DNA from: DATEEG01 sp035525055
Lineage (GTDB): Bacteria; Actinomycetota; Acidimicrobiia; Spongiisociales; ZC4RG35
DNA: 64,000 nucleotides
NCBI GenBank assembly: GCA_035525055.1
Contig: DATLEZ010000040.1
Span: 1 to 64,000 of the forward strand
Reading direction: 5' to 3'
Below the pieces are notes generated by a model, which was given only the letters and a program-made list of their open reading frames with translations, was not told the DNA's origin and did not search any database. The position numbers and the translations under genes are program-made. Shown piece by piece: positions 1 to 8,677 of this stretch (the first letter of the stretch is position 1; every line of letters starts with the position of its first letter).

Positions 1-1
1 A

Positions 2-364
2 CATTGGGTTGGAAACCCGGGTGAATACCAATACTTCTTTCTCGCGTACAACGATGCTGGAGTCGGAGACGGTTGGCAAATTCCTGTCAAGCTTGCGAGC
101 CAACCAAACGAATCTCGGGAAGTTGAACATCAATATCGCGAGGTTGTGGGTCCAATGAGGGGCACGTATTCCGCGAATACCTTCGGGTGCACGGTTAACT
201 CAGCGGCGCTCGCAATCGGTCCCGATCTTGACAACGTACGGTTGCTTGATCGACAAAAGCCGAGCCTCGCACGACAATGGCGGCTGCGCAATCTCACTTC
301 GGACAAGGCGTGGTCCATAGAGTCGTGGTCTCGGCGCGAACTCGAACGCAACCGCCGTCGGTGA
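2..364 (+). CDS. Hypothetical protein, 5' end cut by the window
   Basis: An open frame enters from the left edge (first full codon at base 2) and stops with TGA at 362-364, giving 120 visible residues. The first part reads like a folded domain with aromatic and charged residues (EYQYFFLAYNDAG, VEHQYREVVGPMRG). The C-terminus is Arg-rich (ELERNRRR). I do not recognise the family. An ATG exists at 146, but sensible protein sequence upstream of it argues that the gene starts outside the window. It lies at the left edge of a region full of broken genes, so it may itself be a remnant. Confidence 0.4.
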   Translation, partial: HWVGNPGEYQYFFLAYNDAGVGDGWQIPVKLASQPNESREVEHQYREVVGPMRGTYSANTFGCTVNSAALAIGPDLDNVRLLDRQKPSLARQWRLRNLTSDKAWSIESWSRRELERNRRR

Positions 365-527
365 TTGATCAGACCGTGAACCGTGTCCCCGGGAAGTCGG
401 GATGCGTGCAATAGAAACACGGACCGGTCAGCGTCCGTTTGGGAGGCCATCAATCCCGAAACGCCGTGCCTTCCAGGTTCTGCCCCCCAATCGGACGCAG
501 GCGAACCCTGAGTCGTAGGCTTCTCAG

Positions 528-890
528 ATGGATCACGGTCCGGTCGAGAAAGCCATCAGGACCGCGATCGCTCGCGGCCAAGTCCTTGAGACCCCCACTC
601 AGGGCAAGCCATTCACCGTCGAAGAAATCGACTCCAAAGGTGTGGTCCTGTTGCTGGGCGAAGGTTCGACCCTGGGACTTAGGTCTACGAAGTTTTCGCT
701 TTCGGTGCTACGCGAGACCCTCAGATCGAGCTTCGTCACTGGGAAGCGCCAAGGCATATCGGCGAATGGGCTCACCGCCCCCCATCGCCCACTCGCCACC
801 GGAACCCAAGTAGGACTCCGACCGCCACGCTTCGGAACCACCAGTGGCTTAGTCATCCACCTGATCCTTATGCCCGCCGTCCGGGTGTAG
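528..890 (+). CDS. Possible hypothetical protein, probably frame-damaged
   Basis: The first 65 or so residues (from MDHGPVEKAIRTAIARGQ, with VEEIDSKGVVLLLGEG after it) look like a genuine small alpha/beta protein. The later part turns into Pro/Arg/Thr-rich sequence typical of an out-of-frame read, so a frameshift near base 720-740 is likely. No family is recognised and no clear Shine-Dalgarno precedes the ATG. It could be a truncated accessory gene. Confidence is low. Confidence 0.28.
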   Translation: MDHGPVEKAIRTAIARGQVLETPTQGKPFTVEEIDSKGVVLLLGEGSTLGLRSTKFSLSVLRETLRSSFVTGKRQGISANGLTAPHRPLATGTQVGLRPPRFGTTSGLVIHLILMPAVRV

Positions 891-1303
891 TGGAGACTGC
901 AAAGGTTCGGGCTAGACGAGGTCGGCCACGCCCTTCCACGGCGCAGATCCAAGGGTCTCGTTGAGCGCTTTGGCATTCCGCCAGGTCCGATCGCCGGCTG
1001 ATCAAGGGTTCCGAACTCCAAAATGCAAGTTTTCCAGGGTTGTGCAAGGCGCCGAGCACTAGTACAGTGGCTGCTAATGCCGATCTTTGATCGGCGGGGG
1101 TATAGGGGTTCATCACTCCTCGCCCAGTTTCGAAGGGTATATCTGCGACTGGCTTGGCGCTTTTTACGCGGGCCCGGAATCGGAAGATTCCGTTCCGAGC
1201 GATCCAAGGCACCTCAGAGTTAGCCCTCGAAGCGTGCAAGAGCTCGCAGCGAAAACGCCTCGCAATACAGCGAGGCTTTTCACTTTCTGAGAGTCTCAAC
1301 GAC
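891..1303. other. Intergenic stretch without a supportable gene
   Basis: About 410 bases separate the doubtful 528-890 frame from the end of the leftward gene at 1304. All open frames here are short, Arg/Pro/Ser-rich and overlap one another on both strands. I see no RNA gene or clear repeat. Confidence 0.5.
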
Positions 1304-2089
1304 CTATCTCCTTACAGTCGCAACGAGGCGCGTTCCAGTTTGCGCACGGACGTGACCGTTTGGGTAGATGTTCAGATGTCGCGAGCGAGGGATCTCCCAC
1401 ACATCGCAGAGGGTGAGAATCTTGCCGTGATGCCGATCAGCTTCCACATCCCATTGGAAACCTGGCGTCAGAGTAAACCCTGCGACGTTTTGTGACTCTC
1501 GTCGGCCATGGCGTGCCCGATCAGGGATCCAGCGCATGTCTTGCTCGCAGGTAAGGGAGTTGGGTGGACCGAACTGTGATCTGAACTGCGTTTGACCTTC
1601 TACCGTATCGAGATTCACGATGTTCGTGCCTGGGCAGAAAGAATGCAGCGGCAGAACCCGCGGGTCACGATCGTCGGAACAGTGCTGCGATTCCGCCCAC
1701 TCAGTGAATGAGTTCAGGATCGAAGCGATGCCTGGCCCTGGAATCCGAGAGTAAAACCCCTTGTAGCGCACGAGTCTCGATAGTTTCGCGAGGAAGCGCT
1801 TATCCAAGACATTGCGCGTTGGATTGAGCTGTATCGAGGTGCCCACAGCATCGAGGACACCCAATCGGACTTTGTGCATTCGGCGGTAGAGGTTGTCTCC
1901 GGTCTCTGGATCGAGGAGTGCGACGGGCTTGCCCGCCGAGTTCTTCAATGTCGCAATGCCGACGAGTCGATGCGACCACCCCTTTTCATCGCAATGGACG
2001 CGGATCGATGCCAGAATTTCGGATGCCAGGCGTCTGCCTTGGTCCGGAGCGATTATCCAAATTTCAGGTGTCGAATCGACTGCGCGCAC
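1304..2089 (-). CDS. Hypothetical protein, partner of the LOTUS-like gene
   Basis: This 261-residue protein is of unknown family. It opens with a beta-alpha-like segment (EIWIIAPDQGRRLASEIL), has a central alpha/beta stretch (RLVGIATLKNSAGKPVALLD) and a basic tail. No signal peptide, membrane segment or known catalytic motif is seen. Its start overlaps the end of the upstream leftward gene by 26 bp, so the two are almost certainly co-transcribed and translationally linked. The partner carries an OST-HTH/LOTUS-like fold usually linked to RNA biology, so an RNA-directed or defence role is possible. That role is inference only. Confidence 0.65.
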   Translation of the reverse strand: MRAVDSTPEIWIIAPDQGRRLASEILASIRVHCDEKGWSHRLVGIATLKNSAGKPVALLDPETGDNLYRRMHKVRLGVLDAVGTSIQLNPTRNVLDKRFLAKLSRLVRYKGFYSRIPGPGIASILNSFTEWAESQHCSDDRDPRVLPLHSFCPGTNIVNLDTVEGQTQFRSQFGPPNSLTCEQDMRWIPDRARHGRRESQNVAGFTLTPGFQWDVEADRHHGKILTLCDVWEIPRSRHLNIYPNGHVRAQTGTRLVATVRR

Positions 2090-2909
2090 GATTTGCCTGC
2101 GCCCTGACTACGACGCCAGCAGGGAGGCTTAGGGAAGCAAGCTCGGAGAGCGTCATTGCCCTGATGCAATCAAGGACGAGCGACCGAAGAATGCTCAGTT
2201 CATCTGTTGTCTGTTGAACTACGGGCAACGTTTCGGTTGATGTCAAATCTCGGGGGGTTTCGACACCTTGCTCTGCAAACCAGTTGGTTAAGCGCTCGAT
2301 CACAGCCGACCTGAGCGTCTCATTCCAAGGGCCCCACTGATTTATTGGCAGGGCCGCCGTCCCGAGACCGTGAAGCTGCCACTGCTCCAGGCGTGCACGA
2401 TCTCCGGGATCCAAGAGTTCGCTTGTTTCGGCAAACTGTCGTCGCAAGGCGCTGAGCTCGTCCGATGTGAACGTAGGCATTGCGAGGTTCGGCTCATCCC
2501 CATCCTGCATAGGGCGAGCACGCCGGGTTTCTCGATCCCAGAACCATCGATGGCCCGCAGTGTAATTTAGGGCGGCGTCCCAAAGGTCTGATCGCACTCG
2601 AATTCGTATGCCAGGAGTGGTCGTCCGGTGGCTACGGGATTTGCCCAAGAACTCCGCCGTTATCGGCATGGTTGTGTGGTCCAACCGCACGATTGATGGA
2701 AAATTGGCCAGAAAGTCAGAAAACGTTGCGAAGCCGAGCAAGCGCTCATCGAACTGCCGATTCGTCAACTGGAGGAGACGGTTCTTGAGCACGGCGGCCG
2801 TCATCCGGTTCCAATCGGGTTTGCCCCGTTCTCGCGCTAGGTCGAACGCCGCGGTGATCAACGGCGGCATGTCTGCGAGCTGAAACTTTGTACTTGCATC
2901 CATTGACAT
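2064..2909 (-). CDS. OST-HTH/LOTUS-like domain protein
   Basis: The open frame reaches back to 3179, but the first 90 residues are Pro/Ser/Arg-rich. The recognisable protein begins at the ATGs at 2909/2903, giving about 281 residues. Residues 14-75 (helices around ITAAFDLARERGKPDWNRM, then FDERLLGFATFSDFLANFP) match the pattern of OST-HTH/LOTUS winged helices. These are known in RNA-associated and NYN-nuclease proteins. The rest is helical with a Trp-rich middle and no recognised enzyme motif. It overlaps the downstream gene at 1304-2089 by 26 bp, forming a two-gene operon. The LOTUS assignment is by pattern, not search. Confidence 0.6.
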   Translation of the reverse strand: MSMDASTKFQLADMPPLITAAFDLARERGKPDWNRMTAAVLKNRLLQLTNRQFDERLLGFATFSDFLANFPSIVRLDHTTMPITAEFLGKSRSHRTTTPGIRIRVRSDLWDAALNYTAGHRWFWDRETRRARPMQDGDEPNLAMPTFTSDELSALRRQFAETSELLDPGDRARLEQWQLHGLGTAALPINQWGPWNETLRSAVIERLTNWFAEQGVETPRDLTSTETLPVVQQTTDELSILRSLVLDCIRAMTLSELASLSLPAGVVVRAQANRARSRFDT

Positions 2910-3186
2910 CACTGTCTCTGATCGCGCCAGCCGGCGGAACACGAAGAAGTCCGCCACTCCTGGTAATCGGTTTGCTTGTTTGGTATATCCGCGTTTGGTG
3001 TCAGGAGTCGTAAGCGTAGGGCGGCCCGACAGGCGAATGCGACGGGGGAGCTCGTTAGGGTTCTGTTCGCTCAGTGGGCTTGCCGATGAGCTGAGACCGT
3101 CTGGAACACCCCAGGCTCTCTTGAAGGTTCGCCGAATAGGTGCCATTTCCAAAGGCCCGGTCCGCCGCATAATTAGCACCTACTAA

Positions 3187-3481
3187 GTCCACGCCAACGA
3201 GCCCCTGTCGCCTGGGCCGGGCGACCCCGGCTTCGATGTTGGTTGGTGGGACGATGGGGTTCTGTACCTCGTCAAGGTCAAGAGCATCACCACGGCTAAC
3301 GAGACCGGCCAGGTCAGGTTCGCTATTGGCCAAATACTCGACTACGCCTTTCAAGTACGAGCACACGGCACAGAGTCGCCCAATCATTGTTCTCGAAAAT
3401 TCGCCGGCGTCCGGGCGATGGGCAGAGCTGTGCGAACAATTGAAAATGGGCGAACTCGGCTATCTCCATCCAAAAGGGAGC
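3187..3481 (+). pseudogene. Remnant of a PD-(D/E)XK-like nuclease (EVKS/GQ type)
   Basis: One frame just after a stop at 3184-3186 reads GFDVGWWDDGVLYLVKVKS, then a GQ-containing helix (VRFAIGQILDYAFQVRAHG). The homology then continues in the next frame, starting near 3380 (PIIVLENSPASGRWAELCEQ), and fades by about 3480. This is the pattern of actinobacterial nuclease-like proteins with an E-V-K-S core, a G-x-GQ helix and a final W-x-x-LC motif. The catalytic Glu appears as Lys (V-K-V-K-S), and a frameshift separates the two halves. I read it as a decayed gene lacking its N-terminal part. Confidence 0.5.
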
Positions 3482-3598
3482 GTCGCGGGTCGGAACGATC
3501 TCGGGGGTGAGGACGCGATGAAAGGTGCTGGATTCGGTGTCGCGTGGCCCCGTCGAAGCCATCAGTCCAAATCGCCACGACCTAAACCCTGTGCGCCG

Positions 3599-3880
3599 TT
3601 ATTGCGTCTCCCCGAAACTGCGAAACACCCGATCCAGGTAGTGCTCGAAAAGCACGGCCCGGCACTCCGAGTCGTCAAGGATGGTTTTGAAGATCGCTTC
3701 GTTGGAGTCCATCCGCTTGACAATGGTGTCCATGAATCGTCGGTTGAAGACCAGGCGGAAGTTGGCAAGGTCGTTGTTTCGAGCCTGGGCTGCCAAGACG
3801 TCATCGGCCATCCACTCCTGCTCATACTGGTCAAAGAGCAACTGCCGGCTCCCAAATCGTTTAGATGCTCCCGGCTCTGA
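3599..3880 (-). pseudogene. C-terminal remnant of a type I restriction HsdR-like subunit
   Basis: The last 80 or so residues are preserved (from YEQEWMADDVLAAQARNNDL). They include the N-F-x-x-V-F ... R-M-D-x-N-E-x-I-F ... F-x-x-Y-L-x-x-V pattern typical of the extreme C-terminus of HsdR and related DEAD helicases. Upstream the frame is closed by a TGA near 3920. No helicase or nuclease motifs are present nearby, so more than 90 percent of the gene is missing. A TTG at 3841 could start a short peptide, but a remnant is more likely. It lies back to back with other broken nuclease genes. Confidence 0.55.
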
Positions 3881-3928
3881 GACCGTCCGTTTACGCCTGC
3901 GTTCGGATCGGCGTCACTTTGACCCGGA

Positions 3929-4042
3929 ATGAGGGATGCTTGCGATGAACCCCGAGCACAAGAAGAATGGCTCAAAGCTCTGACCCTGGATGAAGCCGTG
4001 ACCCCTCGCACTCGAAAGGCTGATCGTGGTACCTACCCGTGA
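3929..4042 (+). CDS. Short 37-residue coupled ORF
   Basis: ATG at 3929 opens a 37-codon frame (MRDACDEPRA at the start, EEWLKALTLDEAVTPRTRKA in the middle). Its TGA at 4040-4042 overlaps the GTG start of the next gene in a GTGA junction, the usual mark of translational coupling. Composition is amphipathic and charged, unlike out-of-frame sequence in this region. No strong Shine-Dalgarno is seen. It may be an antitoxin-like or leader peptide, or the truncated end of a longer gene. Confidence 0.38.
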   Translation: MRDACDEPRAQEEWLKALTLDEAVTPRTRKADRGTYP

Positions 4043-4452
4043 GTAACGGAATGGCAGATGTCTTTTCGGCTCTGAAAAGGAATCCGCCGAATCCACGGGC
4101 CGTCAAGAAGGCACTCGACAAGATGAGGAAACGAAGCGGCGTACCCGGAGTACCTCCAGACGCGGTCCGCGTCATGTCACTGTCAGCCCAGGCGAGAAAG
4201 GCCCTTCACGAAGCGGGAGGTTGCCTTCGATGCGAGATGGGTCTGACGGCTTTCAGTGTTGCTTGCTGGAGCGACAGCCCGCCCAGCGATCCCCGTAGTG
4301 CTTGGACGGAGGCCGATCTTCTCAATTGGTTTCTGAAGAAGTTCGGGAAAGACGGGCAGAAGTTGTTATCCCAGCACTCCGCGACGACCGTGGCGACGAT
4401 GGCTGTGGCCTTCTATGAACAGAGTTCTCAAGCAGGGGACCGGGAGTCTTAA
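4039..4452 (+). CDS. Hypothetical protein, coupled to the short upstream ORF
   Basis: GTG at 4039 gives 137 residues: a basic helical N-terminus (NPRAVKKALDKMRKRSGV), a Cys pair in GGCLRCEM near residue 61, and a C-terminal helix-rich part (LLNWFLKKFGKDGQKLL). No known domain is recognised. The 4-bp GTGA overlap with the 37-residue ORF indicates a two-gene unit. Length and composition look like an intact small cytoplasmic protein, in contrast to its broken neighbours. Confidence 0.6.
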   Translation: MSNGMADVFSALKRNPPNPRAVKKALDKMRKRSGVPGVPPDAVRVMSLSAQARKALHEAGGCLRCEMGLTAFSVACWSDSPPSDPRSAWTEADLLNWFLKKFGKDGQKLLSQHSATTVATMAVAFYEQSSQAGDRES

Positions 4453-4488
4453 CAAGTCATAGTCTTTCTACCTCAGACTTCGGCGGCC

Positions 4489-5012
4489 CTATGCCTCACA
4501 CCCAACACCGTCACCATTGCCATCAAACCCGTGCGGGTCGGGTGGGACAACCGTGAAGTTGGTGAACGCGATCTGACCGCAGTCGAGGTCAGGCGGTTTC
4601 GATGGAAAGCATACGGTTGGATAGGCGGGGTCGCAACCAGGGGGTGGTGGCTGCGGAAGACAGACTTCATCCGCCCCCAAGTGCCCCGTCCCGCTGCCTG
4701 GGCTTCGCCTTGAGCCGCTTCAAGGATCGAAGCCATAAAGGTGACCGGTCGGAATTGAACTGCCGTGGCCAGACCCTCACGCACCAGAGCGGCGTTGACG
4801 AAGACGCCGTTCACTATGACGTAGCGGAGTAACCGGTCGAACTGGTCGCGGTCGGACTGGTCGACTATCAGCCGGACAGAGCGACCGGAGATGATCGAGG
4901 AGAGGAAAGCGGTGGCTTCGGCATAGAGACAATCTCCCTCTTCGGGGGTGTCGACCCCAATGATCCTCACCGGCTCCGAGATACCGTTGACGTTGGCACG
5001 GAACGTGTTCAA
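4489..5012 (-). pseudogene. Thermonuclease (SNase) with calcium-binding tail, frameshifted
   Basis: The first frame, from TTG 5012, encodes a staphylococcal-nuclease-like domain. V-R-I-I-G-V-D-T-P-E carries the catalytic Arg and Asp, and D-Q-F-D-R-L-L-R-Y-V the second catalytic Arg. It then reads GRGTWG and leaves frame. The correct continuation is in the next frame (ADEVCLP at the start, DPHGFDGNGDGVGCEA at the end), an excalibur-like Asp-rich tail with paired cysteines. Restoring one G in the G5 run near 4675-4679 joins the halves. The N-terminus lacks the usual V-D-G-D-T strand and any signal peptide. I read a decayed secreted nuclease; a sequencing error at the G run is the alternative. 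Confidence 0.72.
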
Positions 5013-5043
5013 ATGCCAGCAAACAGGGCCACCCGCCGCTCCG

Positions 5044-5967
5044 TTAGAAATCGTGATCCTCGTCGTGATAGTTCATGGCAACCCATTCCTCCAGGGAGAT
5101 ATCGTCGTTTCTGAACGAAGTTCCGACCCCGGCTTGTCGAATCTGGTCGACCTCGTCAAGCTTCAAGCCGCACAGCTCGCAGGCCAGCCTTTCAGCAAAG
5201 AACGTGAGCACCGGCCACGCATCAACTACTCCATCGCTGTCCTCGGATGTCTCAAATCCGGTCTCGTTAGTGACTCCTGAGAGAATGGCAGGTGAGCCGC
5301 AAACCGGGCAGTCGATCGGAAGGTTGTCGGAACGATCCACCAAAGAGTCGCGCCGGCTCTCTGCTAGACCAAGGAGCGGTGTCTGGTAAGCAGTCTCCTG
5401 TGCTTCGACCAGTTTGCCGAAGGAGATTCGGGCATTGGCCATCCGAGTGGCGACTTCGCGATCGACGTCAACGGCGCGATCATCGAGGGAGGTTTTGACC
5501 AGGTCGTAGTGAGGCTGCCAGAAGTCCCCAGGCTCCATCACGAGCAGCGCTTGGATGGCTCGAAGGAATGTGACTAGCACACGCCGCCGTTGTGTTTCAT
5601 CGCCTGCGCCCATATGGGCTTCACCGTTTCTGAGCGCGAGTATTTCTTGAGCAGGCTCGACCTCGGCCTTCAATTCTGGATAGAGCGCAAAGAGTCGCAC
5701 CATGGCCTCCCTTGCGCCAACAGTTTTCGTACCTGATGGGATGCGATTCGCATCTGTAGCTCGATGAAGGGCAATGACCGACGAAAATGAATCCCTGGCT
5801 GCGAGGAAGGTCGGATGTTCCCGAGCAAGTTTGGTCTTGACTGCATGTTCGATCGCGACACCTCCGAAAAGAACAAAGTCACCCAGGTCGCCCGTCACGA
5901 ACGCCTCTAGGGCGCGTTTCGCATATTTCCCTGCACTGTCGCCAAGCCACGCGTCCAGCGCCGTCAT
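5044..5967 (-). CDS. HEPN-like protein with a C-terminal zinc ribbon
   Basis: This 307-residue protein has a helical N-terminal domain ending in ALRNGEAHMG near residue 110-120. The R-N-x(3)-H spacing (R-x4-H) is the signature of HEPN RNases. The C-terminal third holds two Cys pairs, C-P-V-C-G and C-E-L-C-G about 45 residues apart, consistent with one zinc ribbon, and an acidic tail (NYHDEDHDF). The SNase remnant follows 31 bp downstream in the same direction. HEPN proteins are common effectors in anti-phage systems. The RNase role here is inference from the motif and the setting. Confidence 0.62.
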   Translation of the reverse strand: MTALDAWLGDSAGKYAKRALEAFVTGDLGDFVLFGGVAIEHAVKTKLAREHPTFLAARDSFSSVIALHRATDANRIPSGTKTVGAREAMVRLFALYPELKAEVEPAQEILALRNGEAHMGAGDETQRRRVLVTFLRAIQALLVMEPGDFWQPHYDLVKTSLDDRAVDVDREVATRMANARISFGKLVEAQETAYQTPLLGLAESRRDSLVDRSDNLPIDCPVCGSPAILSGVTNETGFETSEDSDGVVDAWPVLTFFAERLACELCGLKLDEVDQIRQAGVGTSFRNDDISLEEWVAMNYHDEDHDF

Positions 5968-6235
5968 CCCCGTATGCTGCCAGACTTCTGGTGTGTGAGC
6001 CAGGCCTACCCGTCAGGTCCGTCGTGAGAGGGCTGGCTTGAAACCTCTCCGGTCGCGGCGGCAGGCGGCCGCCTTTTGCCACCAGGCCTGGCGAAGAGCT
6101 CCTGCGGCCATTCGCTTGACGTCGGGAACGGACGAAGCCTGCGTCGAACGGATCGGGATCGTCGACGTCGAGCTGCAACACCGGGACCGGAATCTTACGT
6201 GACAGGGTGAAGGAAGGTGCTCACCATTCGGAAGG

Positions 6236-7312
6236 CTAGAAGGGTGGAACCTCTCTGCGGTAGTAGTCATCGCCGACCTCATGAAATCGGTTAGAAGCCC
6301 CCAAACCAAGAGTCGTCATGATCAGGCCGGTTGTCGTCGTCATGGCGTACTCGATGCGACCCATCGCCATGGGAACCTCGTACGCCTTTCGTGACACGAC
6401 GTACTCGTGGGTGGGGCGGAACCACGATGCCTGCTGAGGCGAGACCGCTTCGAGATGACCGATGAACATGTCCATGCCGTCGACCACTACTTTGAAGAGG
6501 GAGCGAGGTTCCCACCAATACTCGTGTTTGGAGCTGGCGCCCTTAAAAGTGATGTGCGAAACGCGAGTCGATATGGCTTCGACGATCAGCGATGGATCGC
6601 GGTGCTTCGGCAGGGCAAGGAGAGGCAGGAGCTGCTTGCTTAGTTCGCCAATGTAATGAGCCGCCACGACATAGTCCCTCTGTTCTGGCCGATAGAGAAA
6701 GGTATAGAGGGCACGAGTGCGTGCAAGCGCAGTCTCAGCAAAGGAGTTCAAAGCGGGCCGATCCGCGGCGTGCTCACCGCTATGCAGCCTCTCGATCGCC
6801 TCGTTGAGCATCCGATAAGCCTCACAGACCGCACCGGCTCCATCACGCAACTCGTCTGAAGTTGGAGGTCGCAAAGCGGGCGCAGGTGGGCTTTCAAACA
6901 TCGGAGGACGGATCGACAAATAGCTCCTGTCTGTCATTTCGACATCAAACCAGCCACCCCCTCCTCCAAGGATGACGACCGGGAAACGATCGTTCGCGTT
7001 CTTACCGATGTGGATCTCGACAGGCACCGATTCGGGAGGAGACGATTGGTCGCCCCGTCGCTCACTCATGAAGCGCATCAATCCATCGGACAGGTTCTCA
7101 CCTTTCGAAATGATGAAGCTCGACGACTTGCCGATTGCCGCACCATCCAATGGAGCCGCTTCCGTGCTGTGAGAAACGACCCGAACCTGGCCCCAGGCTT
7201 CGCCAATGCGCCGACAGAAACGACCAGCCTCACTGTCTTCACCGAAGGCAGTACCAACCCCGGTCCCAGTGATACTGAAGGTCCCAACCGTTGTAATCGG
7301 CATTGCACTCAC
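6236..7312 (-). CDS. Hypothetical protein (358 residues)
   Basis: A long intact frame starts with MSAMPITTVG (an internal ATG at 7303 is an alternative). The N-terminal third has a beta/alpha pattern ending in a Gly run (VVILGGGGGWFDVEM). The middle is helical (ELRDGAGAVCEAYRML) and the C-terminus is rich in Tyr, Trp and His. It has no signal peptide and no recognised catalytic motif. It stands between the HEPN-like gene and a damaged lipoprotein gene in a defence-type neighbourhood. The function is unknown. Confidence 0.6.
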   Translation of the reverse strand: MSAMPITTVGTFSITGTGVGTAFGEDSEAGRFCRRIGEAWGQVRVVSHSTEAAPLDGAAIGKSSSFIISKGENLSDGLMRFMSERRGDQSSPPESVPVEIHIGKNANDRFPVVILGGGGGWFDVEMTDRSYLSIRPPMFESPPAPALRPPTSDELRDGAGAVCEAYRMLNEAIERLHSGEHAADRPALNSFAETALARTRALYTFLYRPEQRDYVVAAHYIGELSKQLLPLLALPKHRDPSLIVEAISTRVSHITFKGASSKHEYWWEPRSLFKVVVDGMDMFIGHLEAVSPQQASWFRPTHEYVVSRKAYEVPMAMGRIEYAMTTTTGLIMTTLGLGASNRFHEVGDDYYRREVPPF

Positions 7313-7447
7313 ATTGTGGCCAGTCGGACAGGGCCGGCCGGGCGAATTTCGCGGGAAACCCTCGGACCGTCCTGGCGGTTCGATCCCCTTCCAATGGCCG
7401 TCGGCGTGCAGCCCGGGAGCCGAGTTATCTCACTGGGCCGGTGAAAG

Positions 7448-7552
7448 CTACATGCCCGGTAAATCCCAGTCGTCTATGTCCCAATCGATAACGAAAATGG
7501 CGCCGACGACGACCGCCACCGCGATGCTGACTGCGAGCGGATGCCTCTTCAC
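7448..7552 (-). CDS. Small membrane peptide, 34 residues
   Basis: GTG at 7552 opens a frame with a basic start (MKRHPLAVSI), a run of hydrophobic residues forming one transmembrane helix (IAVAVVVGAIFVI), and an acidic Trp-containing tail (DWDIDDWDLPGM). The start overlaps the stop of the damaged lipoprotein gene in a GTGA junction. The clean charge-hydrophobic-acidic layout argues for real coding, although no family is recognised. Confidence 0.4.
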   Translation of the reverse strand: MKRHPLAVSIAVAVVVGAIFVIDWDIDDWDLPGM

Positions 7553-8046
7553 GGAACGGACGTGCAGACGGCTCTACCTTGCAGGTTGAGCTCAACTGGC
7601 AGATCGGCGCCGCAGAACGACTTGATGGTGCTCTCGATAAAGACCGCCGTCAGGGCTGGCGTCTCAAGCGATTGCTGCGACAGGTAGACGAGCAACTCAG
7701 ACACGGCTCTGCCGCTGAGTTCAAGTCCACAGGCCGTCGCCGATCATTGATCCAAGCTCGCCGGAAATAGCGACGAGTTCATCTCCGCCTTCTATAAATC
7801 CGGCCGGGTCAGCGTCTACGCGGTCGAGCAGAATGTCGTACGTCGCTATCGACTCCGCTGTGGCATCAATGCCTCGAGAGAAGCAGTGGTCGTCGTGGCC
7901 CTGGTTGTGACCGAGTCGGGAACCGACTGGGGATTGGTCGGTGTTGCAACACTGGCTGTTGTGGTTGTGGTGGCTGGAGCCGTGGTGATTGTCGCGGTGC
8001 CACCGCAGGCGGAGAACAGGAAAGCCAGGATCAGGGAGCGCTTCAT
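7549..8046 (-). pseudogene. Thr-rich lipoprotein gene with two frameshifts
   Basis: ATG 8046 (or 8055) starts MKRSLILAFLFSACGG, a lipoprotein signal with lipobox FSAC followed by a Thr/Ala-rich linker. The frame then fails. Sensible sequence resumes in a second frame (GIDATAESIATYDILLDR, ending near MIGDG) and then in a third (ACGLELSGRAVSELLVYL, SFCGADLPVELN) to a TGA at 7549. At least two indels are needed to join them. The layout (lipobox, Thr-rich linker, small domain) parallels the intact lipoprotein at 14071-14643, suggesting related genes in this region. Confidence 0.5.
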
Positions 8047-8252
8047 CGTCCTCATCTATCGACAAGCTAACCCAGGTAGTCACGGGAAGCCCCGACAGGT
8101 CTGTACCGCGCCCGAGTATCTATACGAGATCAGTGGAACGGCGAGCCCGTCCCTTTCGAGCTGGGAAGAAATCGGAAACAGTCCGCCTGGTCTCCGAAGC
8201 CTTAGCGATTCTCCCGTGGGCCGACGGGAGCCCAGCGTTTGTTGACACGGCT

Positions 8253-8627
8253 TCAGGCCTCGGGGAGGGCCTCGGCCGCTTGCTCAGCTTCCGCCGCTTC
8301 TGGATAGGAAGCCAACAGCTCTTGATGCTCGATCGCCTTCGATCCTTCGCCGGCGGCGGTTCCCCACTCGGAGTGGGCCTTGGCGGTGGAGTTGATCGCC
8401 CAGATCGGAGCCACGTCGATGACGGAGGTACAGGAGTCGACTGCCTAGACGCCGATCCCGCTCGTGTTGTCACCCCAGTTGATCTGGCCTGCTGCGAAGT
8501 TGACTGACCATCCTTTGTCGTTGCGCTTTTCGCGCGGGATCTCGACGAGAACGACCCGGCGGATGTTGTAGCCGTCATGCAGCCTGATCTCGTCGGCTAC
8601 GAACGATGGGGCGATTCTGGGTGCCAC
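8253..8627 (-). pseudogene. Hypothetical gene interrupted by an in-frame TAG
   Basis: One frame runs from beyond 8627 to a TGA at 8253 and is broken only by a TAG at 8445-8447. Both sides read as real protein. Before the stop come HDGYNIRRVVLVEIPREKRN and VNFAAGQINWGDN. After it come SVIDVAPIWAINSTAKAHSE and EHQELLASYPEAAEAEQAAE, a helical acidic tail. The frame stays open upstream to about 8690, so the true start is uncertain. The family is not recognised. A nonsense mutation is the simplest reading. Confidence 0.48.
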
Positions 8628-8677
8628 TCCTGGAACATTATCGGTCCATCGTGGCCAAGAACTAATCCGCTCCAGAA

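Noticed and set aside
3236..3880. A 214-codon rightward frame as one gene
   Set aside because: Only its first third matches the nuclease-like remnant; the rest is antisense to the HsdR tail.
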